Shown here: piece after piece, positions 31,745-43,330 of the stretch
Numbering within the stretch: the stretch's first letter is position 1
Layout: every line of letters begins with the position of its first letter
NCBI RefSeq assembly: GCF_023091745.1
Contig: NC_068934.1
Span: 17,066,434-17,130,433, forward strand
Reading direction: 5' to 3'
Origin: Budorcas taxicolor
Lineage: Eukaryota; Chordata; Mammalia; Artiodactyla; Bovidae
Length of the DNA: 64,000 nt
Program-made: the position numbers and the translations under genes
The notes under the pieces: model-generated
Database searches by the model: none
The model's input: the letters and a program-made list of their open reading frames with translations, nothing else
What the model was told of the DNA's origin: nothing

Positions 31745-32345
31745 TTATTGCTTTTGAAATATCACTTTGAAAATTTTGTAACATTTATCATGTTTTTATT
31801 TAATGTGATTTCTTTCTGATGATACCAGTAGTACACGTAAGCAATAGAAAAACATAAAAACTTAACCCAGAGAACAAATGAAAATGACCTGTAATCCTGC
31901 CATGTAGCGGTGGTTCCTCCCAGCATTTTGGTTTTCTGTCCAGTATTGAGTCTACATATAATACTACTCGCCCTCCCCCAGCAGTTGTGGCAGAGTGTTC
32001 TCATAATTTTGAAACCTTAATACATCATATTTCCCCATGCCATTAAATTTTCTCTCCAAAATGACTTTAAAATAGCCACACAGTAGTCCATCATAAGAAT
32101 ATGTCATTATTTGTTTAACCAGTTTCCTTTTGTTGTTTTCAGTTTTTTTTTTTTAACCACTGTCAATAATGCTGAGATCAACATTTTAATGTGCTTGTCT
32201 CTTTATTTCCTTCAGCCTAATTTCTTTACTTCCAATTGCTGGGTCAGAGGTTATGCAACTTTTTTTTTTAAGGCTTTTAATATGTGATGCTCAGTAGTCC
32301 TCGGGAAGGACTGAGCCCAGTTTAAGTTCCCTCTGGTTTTGCTAG
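31745..32345 (+). repeat. Old L1-type 3' region
   Basis: 'cctgtaatcctgccatgtag', 'cactgtcaataatgctgaga', 'caattgctgggtcagaggtt' and 'taaggcttttaatatgtgat' are in the order of an old L1 3' end. Confidence 0.6.
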
Positions 32346-32599
32346 GAGTTAGATCAGGAAGTTGTCATCGTCCGCATTTTATGTGGGGAGCTGTCCCTCA
32401 CCAGCAGTGGCAGGGTGTCACCCAGAACAGACGTGCCCTGCAGGCACCCCAGCTCCTGGCCAGTGTGCGTGGAGTGGTGTCCATGCAGGATGAGATGGTC
32501 ATTGGACTGCTAGGGTGACCAGGACCACACTTTGCTTCCTGGATCTGTGAAGGTATTAGCATTTTTGAAGGAAGAGGGGAAGGAAGAAGAAAGTACTAA

Positions 32600-33160
32600 C
32601 ACAGTGTCTCCCAAACTTTAGACTCATAATCAAAATATATCCAGAGCCTGACCATCCCCACCACCATCTTCTGGTACCATTATCTTGCCTCCCTCATTTT
32701 CTGCTTCGATCCTTGCCCCCCAGCATTTCAGCACAGCAGCCAGAGTGATCCTGTTTAAGACGTGATCATGTTAAAATGTGAATCCAGACACATCACGCTT
32801 CTGTTCAGAACTCTGCAGCGGCTCCTCATTTGCCTTGGAGTAAGACACAGTCCTTACAGGATGTGCAAATAGCTTCTCCATGGTCAAGCCTCCCCTTGTC
32901 TCTGCGCCCCCCTCTTGCTTTGTTGGAACATGTCAGGCCCACTCCTGCCTCGGGGCTGTGCCTTCCGCCTTGAGTCTTCTTCTCCTGGACGTCTGCGTGG
33001 CTGGGTGCTCACCTCCAGGTCTTTTTCTCCTCCATCACCTTCGCCTTCTCATCAGGATCCCCCCTAACAGTCGTCTTGTGTTGGTGACCACCCCCCTTTC
33101 CCTGCCCCTAGTTTTTCAGACCTCCTACCCTGCCATGTATTTTCTTTCCATGGTGTTGAA
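32600..33160. repeat. Ancient mammalian interspersed repeat
   Basis: 'aaaatatatccagagcctga', 'cacagcagccagagtgatcc', 'gaactctgcagcggctcctc' and 'ggtctttttctcctccatca' occur in the order of a widespread ancient mammalian repeat, probably L2-related. The long + frame at 32880-33218 lies within it and is not a gene. Confidence 0.55.
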
Positions 33161-33260
33161 TACTATGTATTGTGACTTTAACAAGCTCACTCTGGTTGCT
33201 GTGTTACGAATAACCTGAGGGGCTGGGGGGCAGTTCAAGGGCAGAGCATACTATATAGTT

Positions 33261-33533
33261 TGCTGCTGCCGCTGAGTCGCGTCAGTCGTGTCCAACTCTG
33301 TGCGACCCCGTAGACGGCAGCCCACCAGGCTCCCCCGTCCCTGGGACTCTCCAGGCAAGAACACTGGAGTGGGTTGCCATTGCCTTCTCCAATGCATGAA
33401 AGTGAAAAGTGAAAGTGAAGTCGCTCAGTCGTGTCCAACTCTTAGTGACCCCATGGACTGCAGCCCACCAGGCTCCTCCATCCACGGGATTTTCCAGGCA
33501 GGAGTACTGGAGTGGGTGCCATCGCCTCCTCCA
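33261..33533 (-). repeat. Bov-A2 dimeric SINE with target-site duplication
   Basis: Inverted dimer starting TGCTGCTGCCGCTGAGTCGC. Flanks ACTATATAGTT (33250-33260) and ACTAGATAGTT (33534-33544), one mismatch. Confidence 0.96.
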
Positions 33534-33544
33534 ACTAGATAGTT

Positions 33545-33810
33545 CTCCTTCCTTAAGCATGTGGGCTACAGACATAAATAAAGACTGCCCAACTGCGAGC
33601 AAGCCGAGGCTAATTTTCAGAGCCTGTAACAAGGGAGTAGCCACCATCACTCGCCTTGGGTTTGACTCGGCAGGTAGAGCAGTGGGAAAGGCTAAACAGT
33701 GGAAAAAAGGGGACGCCCTGGAGTGCTGCTTTGGTTGAAGGCTGTTGGCTTGAGGAAGCTGGGGGTGGGCCATTCTTTGTGGTTGGTTTAGGAAACCTAT
33801 TTGCCTCTCT
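33545..33810. other. No recognisable feature
   Basis: Short unassigned spacer between two SINEs. Confidence 0.35.
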
Positions 33811-33823
33811 CTCACTGGTCCTC

Positions 33824-34044
33824 TCCTAGGGAGCCCTGGTGGCTCACTCAGTAAAGAATCTGCCTGCAGTGCAGGAGACCTGGGTTCGATTCCTGTGGTC
33901 GGGAAGATCCCCTGGAGAAGGAAATAGCAATCCACTCCAGTATTCTTGCCTGGAAAATCCCGTGGATGGAGGAGCCTGGAGGGCTACAGTCCACGGGGTC
34001 GCAGAGAGTTGGACCTGGCTGAGCGACTGGCACTCTCACTCACT
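33824..34044 (+). repeat. Bov-tA SINE with target-site duplication
   Basis: tRNA-like head GAGCCCTGGTGGCTCACTC, Bov-A body, CACTCTCACT-type tail. Flanks CTCACTGGTCCTC (33811-33823) and CTCATTGGTCCTC (34045-34057), one mismatch. Confidence 0.96.
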
Positions 34045-34289
34045 CTCATTGGTCCTCAGGTGGCAGCAGGGAGCAAAAATTAGGAAAGCTGGCAGGTGAC
34101 TGCCCAAGTCCTGACTGCGGGGCTGGCTGTTGCAGAGCTGGGGGATGAGAGTTCTGTTTTCATCTATTCCTGCTGTTTTGCGTCTGTCTGGCCTCTCATG
34201 ACTATGGTGAGTCTCCACGAGGCCGCCATCTTCGCCTTTTGTCCCCTGAGGTACCTCCTGTGCCTAGAGAGTGTCTGCCAATGAGAGCC

Positions 34290-34500
34290 GCTCAATCCTT
34301 GCTCAATTGTGTGTTGCGTTTGGCCTGCATAACCTCATTGAGTCCTCGCAACAAGCTGAGGTCTTACTTTTCCCATTTTCCAGAGGAGGAAAGGGGACGC
34401 AGAGAGGTTAGAATTCTTAGCCAAGGTCACCCCCCCATCAGTGAGTCAGGGAGCCAGGGTTCCTACCCAGATCTACCTGACCATAAAGCAGATGTCGCTT
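34290..34500 (-). repeat. MIR SINE remnant
   Basis: 'acttttcccattttccagag', 'gacgcagagaggttagaatt' and 'agccaaggtcaccc' are inverted MIR core. Confidence 0.8.
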
Positions 34501-35115
34501 CCAGGAGCTGTTCGTGGTTCATCTGCAGAAAACGGAGGGCTGGGGAGCTCATCCACTCTGCCTTGCGGCAGGAGCAAGTTACACACAGTTTCACAGGTCT
34601 CTGAATTTTCAGCTAAAGCTTTTCATAGAAGATGTGCAGCCTCTCCTGACAACTTCCTGCACTGATGACCCGTGCCTGGTAGCAAGAATTAATTAAGGTT
34701 CCTAGAAGGAAAATTTCCCTTTATTACCTAACCCTGAAGGTGGAAATAAGCTGGCAATTCATTCTACACCAGAGTTTGGGTGGTTGTCTCAGGCACCAAA
34801 CAGATTTCTGAGGCCCCCACATTTGAGCCAGGGAGTGTGTGTGTGTGAGTGTGAGTGAGGGAAGGGAGTGGGGAGTGTCTGTCATTTACAGCACATGCTT
34901 GGAACTTTCCAAGTTGAAGCCTTGCCTTGTTAACTCTCACGGTTGTCATCTCTTGACCGGATGTTGCCACTCATCTCTGTTTCCCTTCCCCTCCATAGTC
35001 ATGGAATCCAGGTCACTTGTTCAGAAGTGGACTCCAGAGGCAGAGGCCAGAGAGAGGTTGTAGTGTGGGGAAGGTCAGCAGGTGTCACAGCTCCCGGCAG
35101 AGGGGGAGCCAGGTC
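34501..35115. other. No supported gene
   Basis: Unique DNA with a short GTGTGTGTG tract near 34834. Short open frames in several phases are not supported. Confidence 0.4.
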
Positions 35116-35119
35116 CAGC

Positions 35120-35275
35120 TAAGGGAGGTAGGCCATTTGATCCCTACTGTGTGCTGAGCCCCCTACTGTGAGCTGAACATCACAGCCCTGCTGGGCTGAC
35201 TTAGGGTGCTCCGTCACCAACTCTGTGAGCAGTGGAGCCAGGATTTGAATCTGGATCTTTCTGGCTCTGCTCCTG
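35120..35275 (-). repeat. MIR SINE remnant
   Basis: 'tccctactgtgtgctgagcc' and 'gtggagccaggatttgaatc' mark an inverted MIR. Confidence 0.7.
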
Positions 35276-35754
35276 TCTTCAGAAGAAGACATCATTTGAT
35301 CAGTCAGGAAAAGCTGACCAAGTCTCTGGGGCTGGTCTCATAGAAGCTAACCAGCAGTCTTTCCCCAGGGGCTCCGAAGCCAAGGCTGGGTGGGGAGCTG
35401 CTTCAGCTCAGCATGAGGGAGAGCATCCTACCAAGTACTGCACGGCCCTGGGAGGGAGTGAGCTCCCTGCAAGTGGGAAGACTGCTAGCAGGGGCTGTCT
35501 GGGTTTGCAGAGCGTGGGAAGGCGGACTCACTGTCCTCTTTAAAGGTTCAGTTACAGAATGTCTGGCTCCCTTTGGTGAGACTGCTCATCTGGATCTTCA
35601 GCACGATTATGGAGTATCCTGATTAATCAGTCCATTAAAGCTTGATGAGTGAGTCGTGACCTGAGTAGGTGTCATTCAGGACAGAAGGGCAAGGGAGTCC
35701 ATTCAGACGTCAGAGTTCTTAGGATATAGGAAAGGTATTATCAGCCATCTCGAG
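35276..35754. other. No recognisable feature
   Basis: Unique DNA. Confidence 0.35.
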
Positions 35755-35960
35755 TTGGAGAGTCAGGCCAGCCTTGTTTAAATCCTAGCTAAGCCATCAC
35801 TAGTCCATGTGGTCTCCACACTGGCACCAGTGACTAGATGACTCTGATAGAGAGGGCTGTCCCTCATTGAGGCCCACTGAGCTAGTTTGTATGACCTTTG
35901 GCAGATTCAATAACCTCTTAGTCTTAATTCCTTCCTCTTCAGTATGGAGTAACAAGTCCT
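35755..35960 (+). repeat. MIR SINE remnant
   Basis: 'ccttgtttaaatcctagcta' and 'tatgacctttggcagattca', then 'ataacctcttagtctt', form a diverged MIR. Confidence 0.6.
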
Positions 35961-36119
35961 GCTTTGGGGAGGAAATGGAAAAACAGTAATCAGGCATCCA
36001 GCACAGCCTGGCACCAAGGAGACACATCTGAGAAAGAACCCTCATACCCAGGTTGGCTGGACGAGGCAAACAAGATTCCGACAGAGACAAGTGTTCGGGA
36101 TCAGGTGTGAAGGGTGAGG

Positions 36120-36385
36120 GGCTTCCCAGGGGCATTAGTGCAGGAGACGCAGGTGCAGGAGACTTAAGAGACGTGGGTTTGATCCCTGGGTGGGGAAGAG
36201 CCCTGCAGGAGGGCATGGCAACCCACTCCAGTATTCTTGCCTGGAGGATCCCATGGACAGAAGAGCCCTGGAGGAGGGCATGGCAACCCACTCCAGTATT
36301 CTTGCCTGGAGGATCCCATGGACAGAAGAGACTGGCGGGCTACAGTCCATGGGGTCACAAAGAGTAGAACATGACTGTGCGACTA
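36120..36385 (+). repeat. Bov-tA SINE with internal 65-bp tandem duplication
   Basis: Bov-tA head from 36120 and normal 3' body from 36331. Units 36201-36265 and 36266-36330 are tandem copies of the same 65 bp, with one mismatch (position 6, C/G). The duplication lies in the GGCATGGCAACCCACTCCAG part. Confidence 0.95.
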
Positions 36386-36889
36386 CGTATGCATGTGAAG
36401 AATGAGAACATATGTTTTAAGAGGACAAGAAGTATTGCGATCAGATTCCTCCTCCTTCCTCTGTTGCTGATCACTCCCCTCTTCCCTCCTGCAAAATCAG
36501 CCAAAGAGACTTTATGAAATCCTCCGCTCCTGGAAGCAGTAGCTTTGATTCTGGCCTCCCATTTAACCCTCCCTCCATCCCCGCTCCATGCCTAACTGCC
36601 CCTGGGCCGGGCATAGATTCTCCCCCCCACCGCCCCGCCCCCGCCATACCTGGAGCCGGCCAAGAACAGGCCCTTTTCCCTGACTTGTTAAGTATGAATT
36701 GGAAATTTGTTTCCGTGTAGCTCCCTTGCCAAAAAACCAATGCCCTGAGTAAGCATTCAGATCTGGCTTAGAGGCAACAGAAGCTGCAAATGCAGCTGAA
36801 TATTTCATGAAGACCTTCTCATACCACATGCTCTGTTCTTTTGGAGGGGGTAGGGTGGGGGCAAGAGCCTGGAGTTTTGGGGGGAAGTC
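36386..36889. other. No recognisable feature
   Basis: Unique DNA, C-rich near 36600-36660. Confidence 0.35.
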
Positions 36890-37040
36890 CCCTAACTTCC
36901 TGCATCTCAGTCTCCTCTCCTGTGAAATGTAGTCTTTCAACTAATTGGGGACCTGTGAGGGCGATCGGAGGTAATAGAGATGAAGTGTCTGGCAGGGTGC
37001 CTAGCCCATTGTAGGTGTTTAGTAAACATTCATTCTCCTG
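36890..37040 (+). repeat. MIR SINE remnant
   Basis: 'catctcagtctcctctcctg', 'aatagagatgaagtgtctgg' and 'gtgcctagcccattgtaggt' follow the sense MIR 3' half. Confidence 0.75.
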
Positions 37041-37699
37041 TCGGATTCTTCCTGTTCTTTCCCCAGAATATGTGCTTTTGGGAATAGCATCGTCCTGAAT
37101 GACTCAGGCCCGCATTACGAGATCCCTAGAGGGCTTAGGCTCAGGGCAGCCTACCAGCCAGCTCCTTTGAACCCGAGCTTTGAGATCAGGCCCGGCATCC
37201 TTGGAGAGCTCTCAGAAGGCAGGATGTCAAGAATTCTCGCTGCTCCAATAACTGTGCTTACTGTCAGTTCCAAACTAAGCCACCCTGTTGGAAGGCTGGT
37301 TTAAAATAAAGGTGACAAGCAAATGCCTGCCTGGTCTTTATTCAAAGATGAGTAATTAGAAGAGCAAAATAGAAGCCTGATCAGGTTTTCCACCCCAGGC
37401 CCAGGCCCCAGCCTCAGGCCAGACCCCAGCCCCTCCTATTCCACCCAGGGAGTCAAGCTTGCTGTAATGAAAACAAGAGGAGTGTGGTGTTTTGTAACTA
37501 TTTTTATACCTACATCAGACTTGATGTTAGTGCCTCTGAATTATTTAACATTTTTCTTTCTCAGCTGGCCTCTCCAGCAAGTTTCTCTCTCAGGGCGGAG
37601 GGAGTTGTTATTCAGGAAACAATGGAGGCGGACAAACACCAACTCTTAGGGCTTCTGCTTTCCTAGGGTGGCATGACATTATTAGGTATCCTATTATGA
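37041..37699. other. No recognisable feature
   Basis: Unique DNA without supported exon. Confidence 0.35.
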
Positions 37700-37860
37700 A
37701 GCAGGGGGGCTCATAAAATGTAGGTGGCAGGTATTCCTGTCTGCATTTTATAGATAGGCATTGGAGGCTCAGGAGGGTTAAGCCACTGACCTGAGAGCAC
37801 ACAGCAGGGAGTGAGGGAGTCAGATTTCAAATTCAGGTCTTTCTGACCTCTAGAGTTGGC
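37700..37860 (-). repeat. MIR SINE remnant
   Basis: 'ctgcattttatagataggca', 'ttggaggctcaggagggtta' and 'agcacacagcagggagtgag' form an inverted MIR. Confidence 0.8.
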
Positions 37861-37902
37861 TGCTGCTATTGATATGGGCTCTTTTCTCAGCTGTTCTTTA
37901 CC

Positions 37903-37903
<1 letters not shown>

Positions 37904-37937
<34 letters not shown>
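37904..37937 (+). repeat. (TG)n microsatellite
   Basis: Uninterrupted TG array of about 17 units. Confidence 0.97.
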
Positions 37938-37940
<3 letters not shown>

Positions 37941-38499
37941 AGACTAATATCACCTGTTAGCTTCCAGGGCATCTCATCAAGTCACCCCGAAACAGTGTGC
38001 AGGTGACTGGAGGTGGGAAGAAGGACCTCAAAGGCTCAGAAATGAGAGGCCAAGGGTGAGGGAACCCCTTGGTACAACTGTATATTAATGGGGAAACTCG
38101 CTGTTTTTAACAGGAGGTCCCTTCAGTACACTTCGCAGGCCCCCGCGGTGTGTTAACTTGCTTCTGGCGGCATTACCTGTGGGGTAGGAACCCCTCCCTC
38201 CCTCACAGCATCCTCTTTAAAGTGGTGTCTGTACCTTGGGCCTCTTAGAAGGGGGTGATGACTGGCAGCTCTAAACCACCCCAGACAACGGGAGGGAGTG
38301 AACTACACTCTTATTACCTGCCTCTCATAATTAAAGTCCATCAGAGACTTTTTAAATGGGTATTTTGGAATAGACATCCAGGCTTGAAAGGAATGCTACT
38401 GTGAGGGGAGATCAGGTCTCCCTGCAAACTGCTGTCCCCCGATACGATACCTGTTTTATTTCAGAGCCAGGGAGGATTATGCTCTTTCTGTATTCTGTT
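37938..38499. other. No recognisable feature
   Basis: Unique DNA. Confidence 0.35.
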
Positions 38500-39060
38500 C
38501 CTTAAGTGCGTATTTAATTATTGGTGACCTGGAGATGACTCTTTTTTTTAAAACTCTTCACTCTACCTTGGTGAAAACCCTGGTGGAGTTACCATATGAA
38601 CTCTCTGCAGGGAACAGGCCTCTGAAAATCAGCCAGGGACACTTATTCCAAAAGTGCCCATCGTTAGGATTTCAATAAAATGCGCCAGTTGTTAGTAACG
38701 TTAATAACAGTTGTATTTTGATAGGAAGGACTTTATGAGGATATCAAGTGATATCACAGTCCGTTAAATAAAGTACTGTTTGACACAGGCAAATTCTTTG
38801 ATATTAAATTCCAGAGAGCTGTATGAAGTTCTTGGTCTCCGTATATATATATGCATGAAAGCGGCTGTACCATTTTTTTCCCCCTGGATGACTCTATTTA
38901 TGAAAACTTGCAGACTTGGAATGACGTTCTAAGAAGGCTTCTTATGTGAAATAATTTGATTTAAAGTTTTAGGAGCATTTTAAAAATGACTAGTGTGTTT
39001 TCGAATGTCTCTGCATGTAATTTTGCCAAGGGGAGAGGAGGGAGAAAGAGTCCCACTTTA
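38500..39060. other. Unique AT-rich block, candidate regulatory element
   Basis: No repeat signature. Contains homeodomain- and MEF2-type words (TATTTAATTATTGG near 38511; CTCTATTTATG near 38892). Evidence is compositional only. Confidence 0.22.
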
Positions 39061-39089
39061 AAAATTGCTTGCGTGTACCAGAAGCTTCT

Positions 39090-39255
39090 GTGCAGGGATT
39101 ATCTCATCTGACATGCACACAAGGTGCCCTGAAAGTAGATATTATCAGCCTGTCACTGATGGCAAACTGATAATCTGGAAGGTTAAGTAACATCCCTAAA
39201 GCTGCCCTGCTTAGGGTTGAACTTGACTTCATCTGTCTCCCAAGTGGGCGCTATT
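39090..39255 (-). repeat. MIR SINE remnant
   Basis: 'agtagatattatcagcctgt' and 'ggaaggttaagtaacatccc' mark an inverted MIR. Confidence 0.65.
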
Positions 39256-39978
39256 ACGTCTACCCCTTACTGGCTCCTGGAACTGGATTTCAAGCATTTT
39301 TTTCCATGAAGAAGAAGAACCCCACAGAAACACTAGTGTCCAGATACATCTGGGAAATGGCAAATGAGACAGGTTAAACATGTCCGTGCACTGCAGGAAT
39401 TCTCAGATCCTTGACGAGACTCATGTGAATCTCCGTGAGAGGGAAAGAGCCTGGAAATGTTCTTGCACTCCCAACAGAAGAGTTTTCAAAAATGTTTGCA
39501 GAACCTCTCCTGAGAGCCAAATTCTTTCAGAAACTCCTTGGAGAGTGCTGACCCCATGGATTCCAGAAGAGACAAGGTTCAGAGAAGTGATCAAGGCAGA
39601 TTGCTCAGCAAGCCCTCTGGCCACCCTTCTTCTCCGGGAGGCTGCAAGTCGGCCTCCTGTTTCCATCAGTCCCTCAAATAAACGGAGAGGGTTTTCTGTT
39701 TCAACCCCTTCCAACCTGTTTTATCAGAAACATCGAAGATTTGAATGCGGAGAGTGAGGATTTAGCATTTTTTTTTATATGTTAAGTCATCAGGAGGGAG
39801 AAAACCTTTTGTGAGAAGGATTTGCATTGCTGAAAGAGCTTAAAGACAAAGATAAGCTTTAAAAATATATGCAGAACAAAGAGAACAGAGTGGGTTAGAA
39901 GCAAAATATTTAAATCTGCCTTATTCCATTAAGGAGCTTAAAAAAATGTGGCTCCCCTCTCTCTCATTTTTTCTCATT
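39256..39978. other. Unique DNA with a 125-codon open frame
   Basis: The + frame at 39380-39757 starts with ATG but has no splice or promoter context, and an open frame runs antisense to it. I do not recognise the peptide. Probably chance. Confidence 0.35.
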
Positions 39979-40081
39979 CACACACACACACACACATACA
40001 CACACAGTCACACAGGAATTCTCACACCCAACACACACACACACACACACACACAGAGTCACACAGGAATTCTCACACCCA
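39979..40081 (+). repeat. Compound (CA)n repeat, duplicated 51-bp unit
   Basis: Two CA arrays each followed by the identical 24-bp GTCACACAGGAATTC...CACCCA block (40007-40030 and 40058-40081). Confidence 0.95.
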
Positions 40082-40362
40082 AACCCCCCACACCTTGGAT
40101 CTGAAAGGGAACTGAGGGATAGTCTGGCTCACCTGTGTAGCTGGAGAAACCAAAGACCCAGAAGGATGGCTCTGACCTCCACTCACAAAGCCAATCAGTG
40201 GCTGGGACTTCCCGCGAAGGGAAGGACACAGGGATGGTGTCTAACGTCTTCTGAACCCCTGCTATGATGCAGACACTAATCTCTACCTCCTTACAACTCA
40301 CCTGGGAGAAGGGCATTAGCTTCACTTCTAGGGGAGGAAATAAGGCTGGGACAGGATCCACA

Positions 40363-40506
40363 ACACACCATCTATGGACTGTACAGTCCATGGAATTCTC
40401 TAGGCCAGAATAGATCCCCAGGGGATCTTCCCAACCCAGAGGTCGAACCCAGGTCTTCCGCATTGCAAATGGATTCTTTACCAGCTGAGCCACGAGGGAA
40501 GCCCAA
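40363..40506 (-). repeat. Bov-tA SINE, internally reduced
   Basis: 'ggactgtacagtccatggaa' leads into an inverted body, and the head reads GCTGAGCCACGAGGGAAGCC at right. Parts of the body are missing. Confidence 0.88.
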
Positions 40507-41300
40507 CTGGTCCTGCAGAGGGATTTAAGTCCATATTGCAGCATCAAGTCCAAATTTCGAGTTTTTTGACTGCCAAACTAATTTCACAACCTTACTATCT
40601 ACCTGCCCCTGGCTCACAGGAAAGAACTGGGGATTGGTTGCCCCCGTTGCCTTCTAGGGAGACAGGAGGGATCATGTCCATCCCTGGGCTGTGGTTGTCA
40701 CTGTGGATGCGGGACACAGAGGGAGGGAGCCGGACAGGGCCCCGTGGGCGTGGGCTGCACAGCAGCCTTGTTCCCAACTGCTCAGGTGATTTATAAGCAG
40801 CGGGGTGAGTCACGTAGCAGACAAAAGCCACTGACTCAGCCCAGGAAGGGAGGTGCCCTTGGGTCCTTGATTCAGCCTTGCCATGGCTCGCCAGGGCTGG
40901 TTTTGAATTCTGTAAAAAACAGGTAGGTTTTTATCTTCTTGACTGCTTTAGATGTGAGTTTGTTGCTAAGACAGGGAGATGGCTCAGCTGCCTTCCCTCC
41001 ATCCTATGCTTCAAACGTTTATAAGCCAAGCCTGTTATAGATATGGCCTGGAATATGCACAGTCCCAACAAGGAAGGCTGTCTGCAGAGGTGGGACCTGG
41101 TTGGGGGGACCCACATTCAAGTGATGCCACCACTGCTGGACACCGGGTTGCACTCCTGTTTGGGACTTTTGGGGTTTAGGGGCTCATTCACAAAGTCTGT
41201 CAAGTAGTGTTTGTCAAGCATGTCTGATTGGCCAAGCACTGTGGTTGGCCAAATCAGGGAAAAACTGCTAACCTTCAAGACACATGCATGAAAAGGAGTG
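40507..41300. other. No supported gene
   Basis: Unique DNA with one AP-1 word (TGAGTCA near 40805). No exon recognised. Confidence 0.4.
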
Positions 41301-41834
41301 ATTGAAGAAGGATGTAAGTGTTCAGGGGGCACCCAAGAGGGTCACCCACTTCTGCATAGAGGCCTTTAGGGATTTTGTCACAGAGGAGCTAGAGTTTGAA
41401 GGGCATCAAGAGTCAGCCAGGGTAAGTGGAGAGGATGTTTTGTGTGCAAGAACAACATACCAAATACAAACAGAGTTGTGGGAGATCAAGGTATTTCAAA
41501 TAGACTCAAGCAAAAGACGTCATACTGGGTGATGTGGTAAGAGGGAGAATAGATTGGAAGCGTTTCTAAAAGCCAGCAGGGACCTTCAAAGCCAACCTTC
41601 AGAGCCAGCTTATAAGCAACACAGTTGCCTATGACTCATCAGCCAGGAGTGGCATCTTGTAACCAGTAGCAGCGGTATTCCTGTTGTTGTTGATGTCTGC
41701 CATACTGTGCAGTCCCAGTAAGGAATCAGTTGCACTTTACCACCATTGAGAAGACTTCCCCAAAAGAGAAATTCTAGACCGGTGCTTTTCAGTAGAAGTT
41801 CCCCAGGGATGGAACTGTTTGTATTTGTGTTCCC
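41301..41834. other. Possible very old repeat, unassigned
   Basis: Purine-rich text reminiscent of old mammalian repeats, but no family can be assigned. Confidence 0.3.
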
Positions 41835-41962
41835 CAATATAGTAGCTGTTTGTCATGTGTTGCTACTGGCGCCTTGAAATGTGGCTAGAAATTTGTAAAA
41901 AAAATTTTTGTACTTGATTGCATTTATAGTACTTATTTATAATGCAGAATTATTTATTGAAT
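41835..41962. repeat. hAT-type MER remnant
   Basis: 'ccaatatagtagctgtttgt' and 'cgccttgaaatgtggctaga' match the same MER family suspected at 27065-27255. Confidence 0.5.
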
Positions 41963-41965
41963 ATA

Positions 41966-42180
41966 TTGTTGTTCTTGTTTAGTTACTAAGTCGTGTCTGA
42001 CTCTGTGACCCCATGGACTGTCCTCCGCCAGGCTCATCTGTCTTTGGGGTTTCCCAGGCAAGAGTACTGGCGTGGGTTGCTGTTTCCTTCTCCAGGGGAT
42101 CTTCCCAACCGAGGGATGGAACCTACACCTCCTACATTGGCAGGCGGATCCTTTACCCCTGAGCCACCTGGAAAGCCCCA
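41966..42180 (-). repeat. Bov-tA SINE
   Basis: Inverted: TTGTTGTTCTTGTTTAGTTA tail, body with GACCCCATGGACTGTCC, head CCTGAGCCACCTGGAAAGCC. Confidence 0.93.
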
Positions 42181-42267
42181 CGTCCCATGTATATTCTCTT
42201 TCTATTGGTCTGGGCTGGTCAAGTGGGAGGAAGCCCACTTGTAATGCAATGCTATATATCATATATG

Positions 42268-42291
42268 CCACACACACACACGCACGCACAC
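42268..42291 (+). repeat. (CA)n tract
   Basis: Short CA array with CG interruptions. Confidence 0.9.
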
Positions 42292-42329
42292 TGCTGTGTA
42301 TCATTGCTGATGCTGTACATCTCTCTAGG

Positions 42330-42690
42330 TGTGATAGACAGTGAGAAAAGGGCCTCCTTGGAGGTGAGCACTCCATCCAGGGAGAATGCAGGTAAGGGAT
42401 GGCTTAATCTGCCTGAAAGCCACCAGGGTAAGCCTTTAGAGAGGAATGGCCTTCTTCTTAAAGGGCCCTGACAGGTTAGGAGCTCTCCCAGTGGGGAAAT
42501 GTGGAAGGACTCCCCAGGCAGAGGAGAGAACCTGGGGAAAAGGCTGTAAACTCTGCAAAAGTGCATCTCTGAGGGAAGCTGGGTGGGATGGGGTGACCTC
42601 AGGAAGAAGAAAGGCCCCTAGAGAGCTTGGACTTTATTCTGATGGGGCAGGGGAGCCAAACAGATTTGTGTGCTATCACACTGAGTGTCA
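42330..42690 (+). repeat. Ancient mammalian repeat; source of a local duplicate
   Basis: 'ctgacaggttaggagctctc' and 'gagagcttggactttattct' resemble a widespread ancient repeat. Positions 42459-42571 recur at 44724-44835 with about 88% identity by hand count. Confidence 0.5.
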
Positions 42691-42831
42691 GCAGGAGAGT
42701 CATGGGCATCGTGCAAGAAGGCAGGGGATGTGAATACTGGGCCGTGTAATTCTGTAGACAAAGAGCATGAACACCACAATTCAAAGCCAAGGATTTGAGG
42801 TCAAAATGCAAAAGCAGACTGTCTTCTACCA

Positions 42832-43241
42832 AGTTGTGGTTGTTCCGTTGTTGTGTCTGACTCTTTGTGACCCCGTGGACTGCAGCACACCAGACTTCCC
42901 TGCCCTTCACTATCTCCCAGAGTTTGCTCAAATTCATGTCCATTGAGTCAGTGATACCATCCAACCATCTCACCCTCTGTCACCCCGTTCTTCTTAAACC
43001 CTCAGTCTTTCCTAGCATCAGAGTCTTTTCCAATGAGTCGGCTTTTTGCATCAGGTGGCAACAGTATTGGAACTTCAGCTTCAGTCCTTCCAGTGAGTAT
43101 CCAAGGTTGATTTCTTTTAGGATGGACTGGTTTGATCTCCTTGGAGTCCAAGGGACTCTCAAGAGTCTTCTCCAGCACCACAGTTTGAGAGCATCAATTC
43201 TTGGGTGCTCAGCCTTTTTTGTAGTCTCATATCCATACATG
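42832..43241 (-). repeat. BovB LINE, left part (split by a SINE)
   Basis: Inverted BovB 3' part with the usual GACCCCGTGGACTGCAGCAC and later coding positions. It continues at 43342. Confidence 0.93.
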
Positions 43242-43330
43242 TGGAGAAGGCAATGGCAACCCACTGCAGTACTCTCGCACAGAGTCGGACATGACTGAAG
43301 CGACTTAGCAGCAGCAGCAGCAGCAGCAGC
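43242..43330 (+). repeat. Internally deleted Bov-A SINE inside BovB
   Basis: GGAGAAGGCAATGGCAACCC jumps directly to ACAGAGTCGGACATGACTG, so the middle of Bov-A is missing; an (AGC)n tail follows. It is flanked by the perfect 11-bp duplication ATCCATACATG (43231-43241 and 43331-43341), which is BovB sequence. Confidence 0.96.

Noticed and set aside
33824..33900. tRNA-like sequence at SINE heads
   Set aside because: These are the tRNA-derived heads of Bov-tA, not functional tRNA genes.
39380..39757. 125-codon + frame
   Set aside because: No recognisable domain, no splice context, and an open frame also exists antisense.
43300..43330. Short tandem (AGC)n arrays as CRISPR-like repeats
   Set aside because: Simple microsatellite tails of SINEs; there are no spacers and the genome is a vertebrate one.
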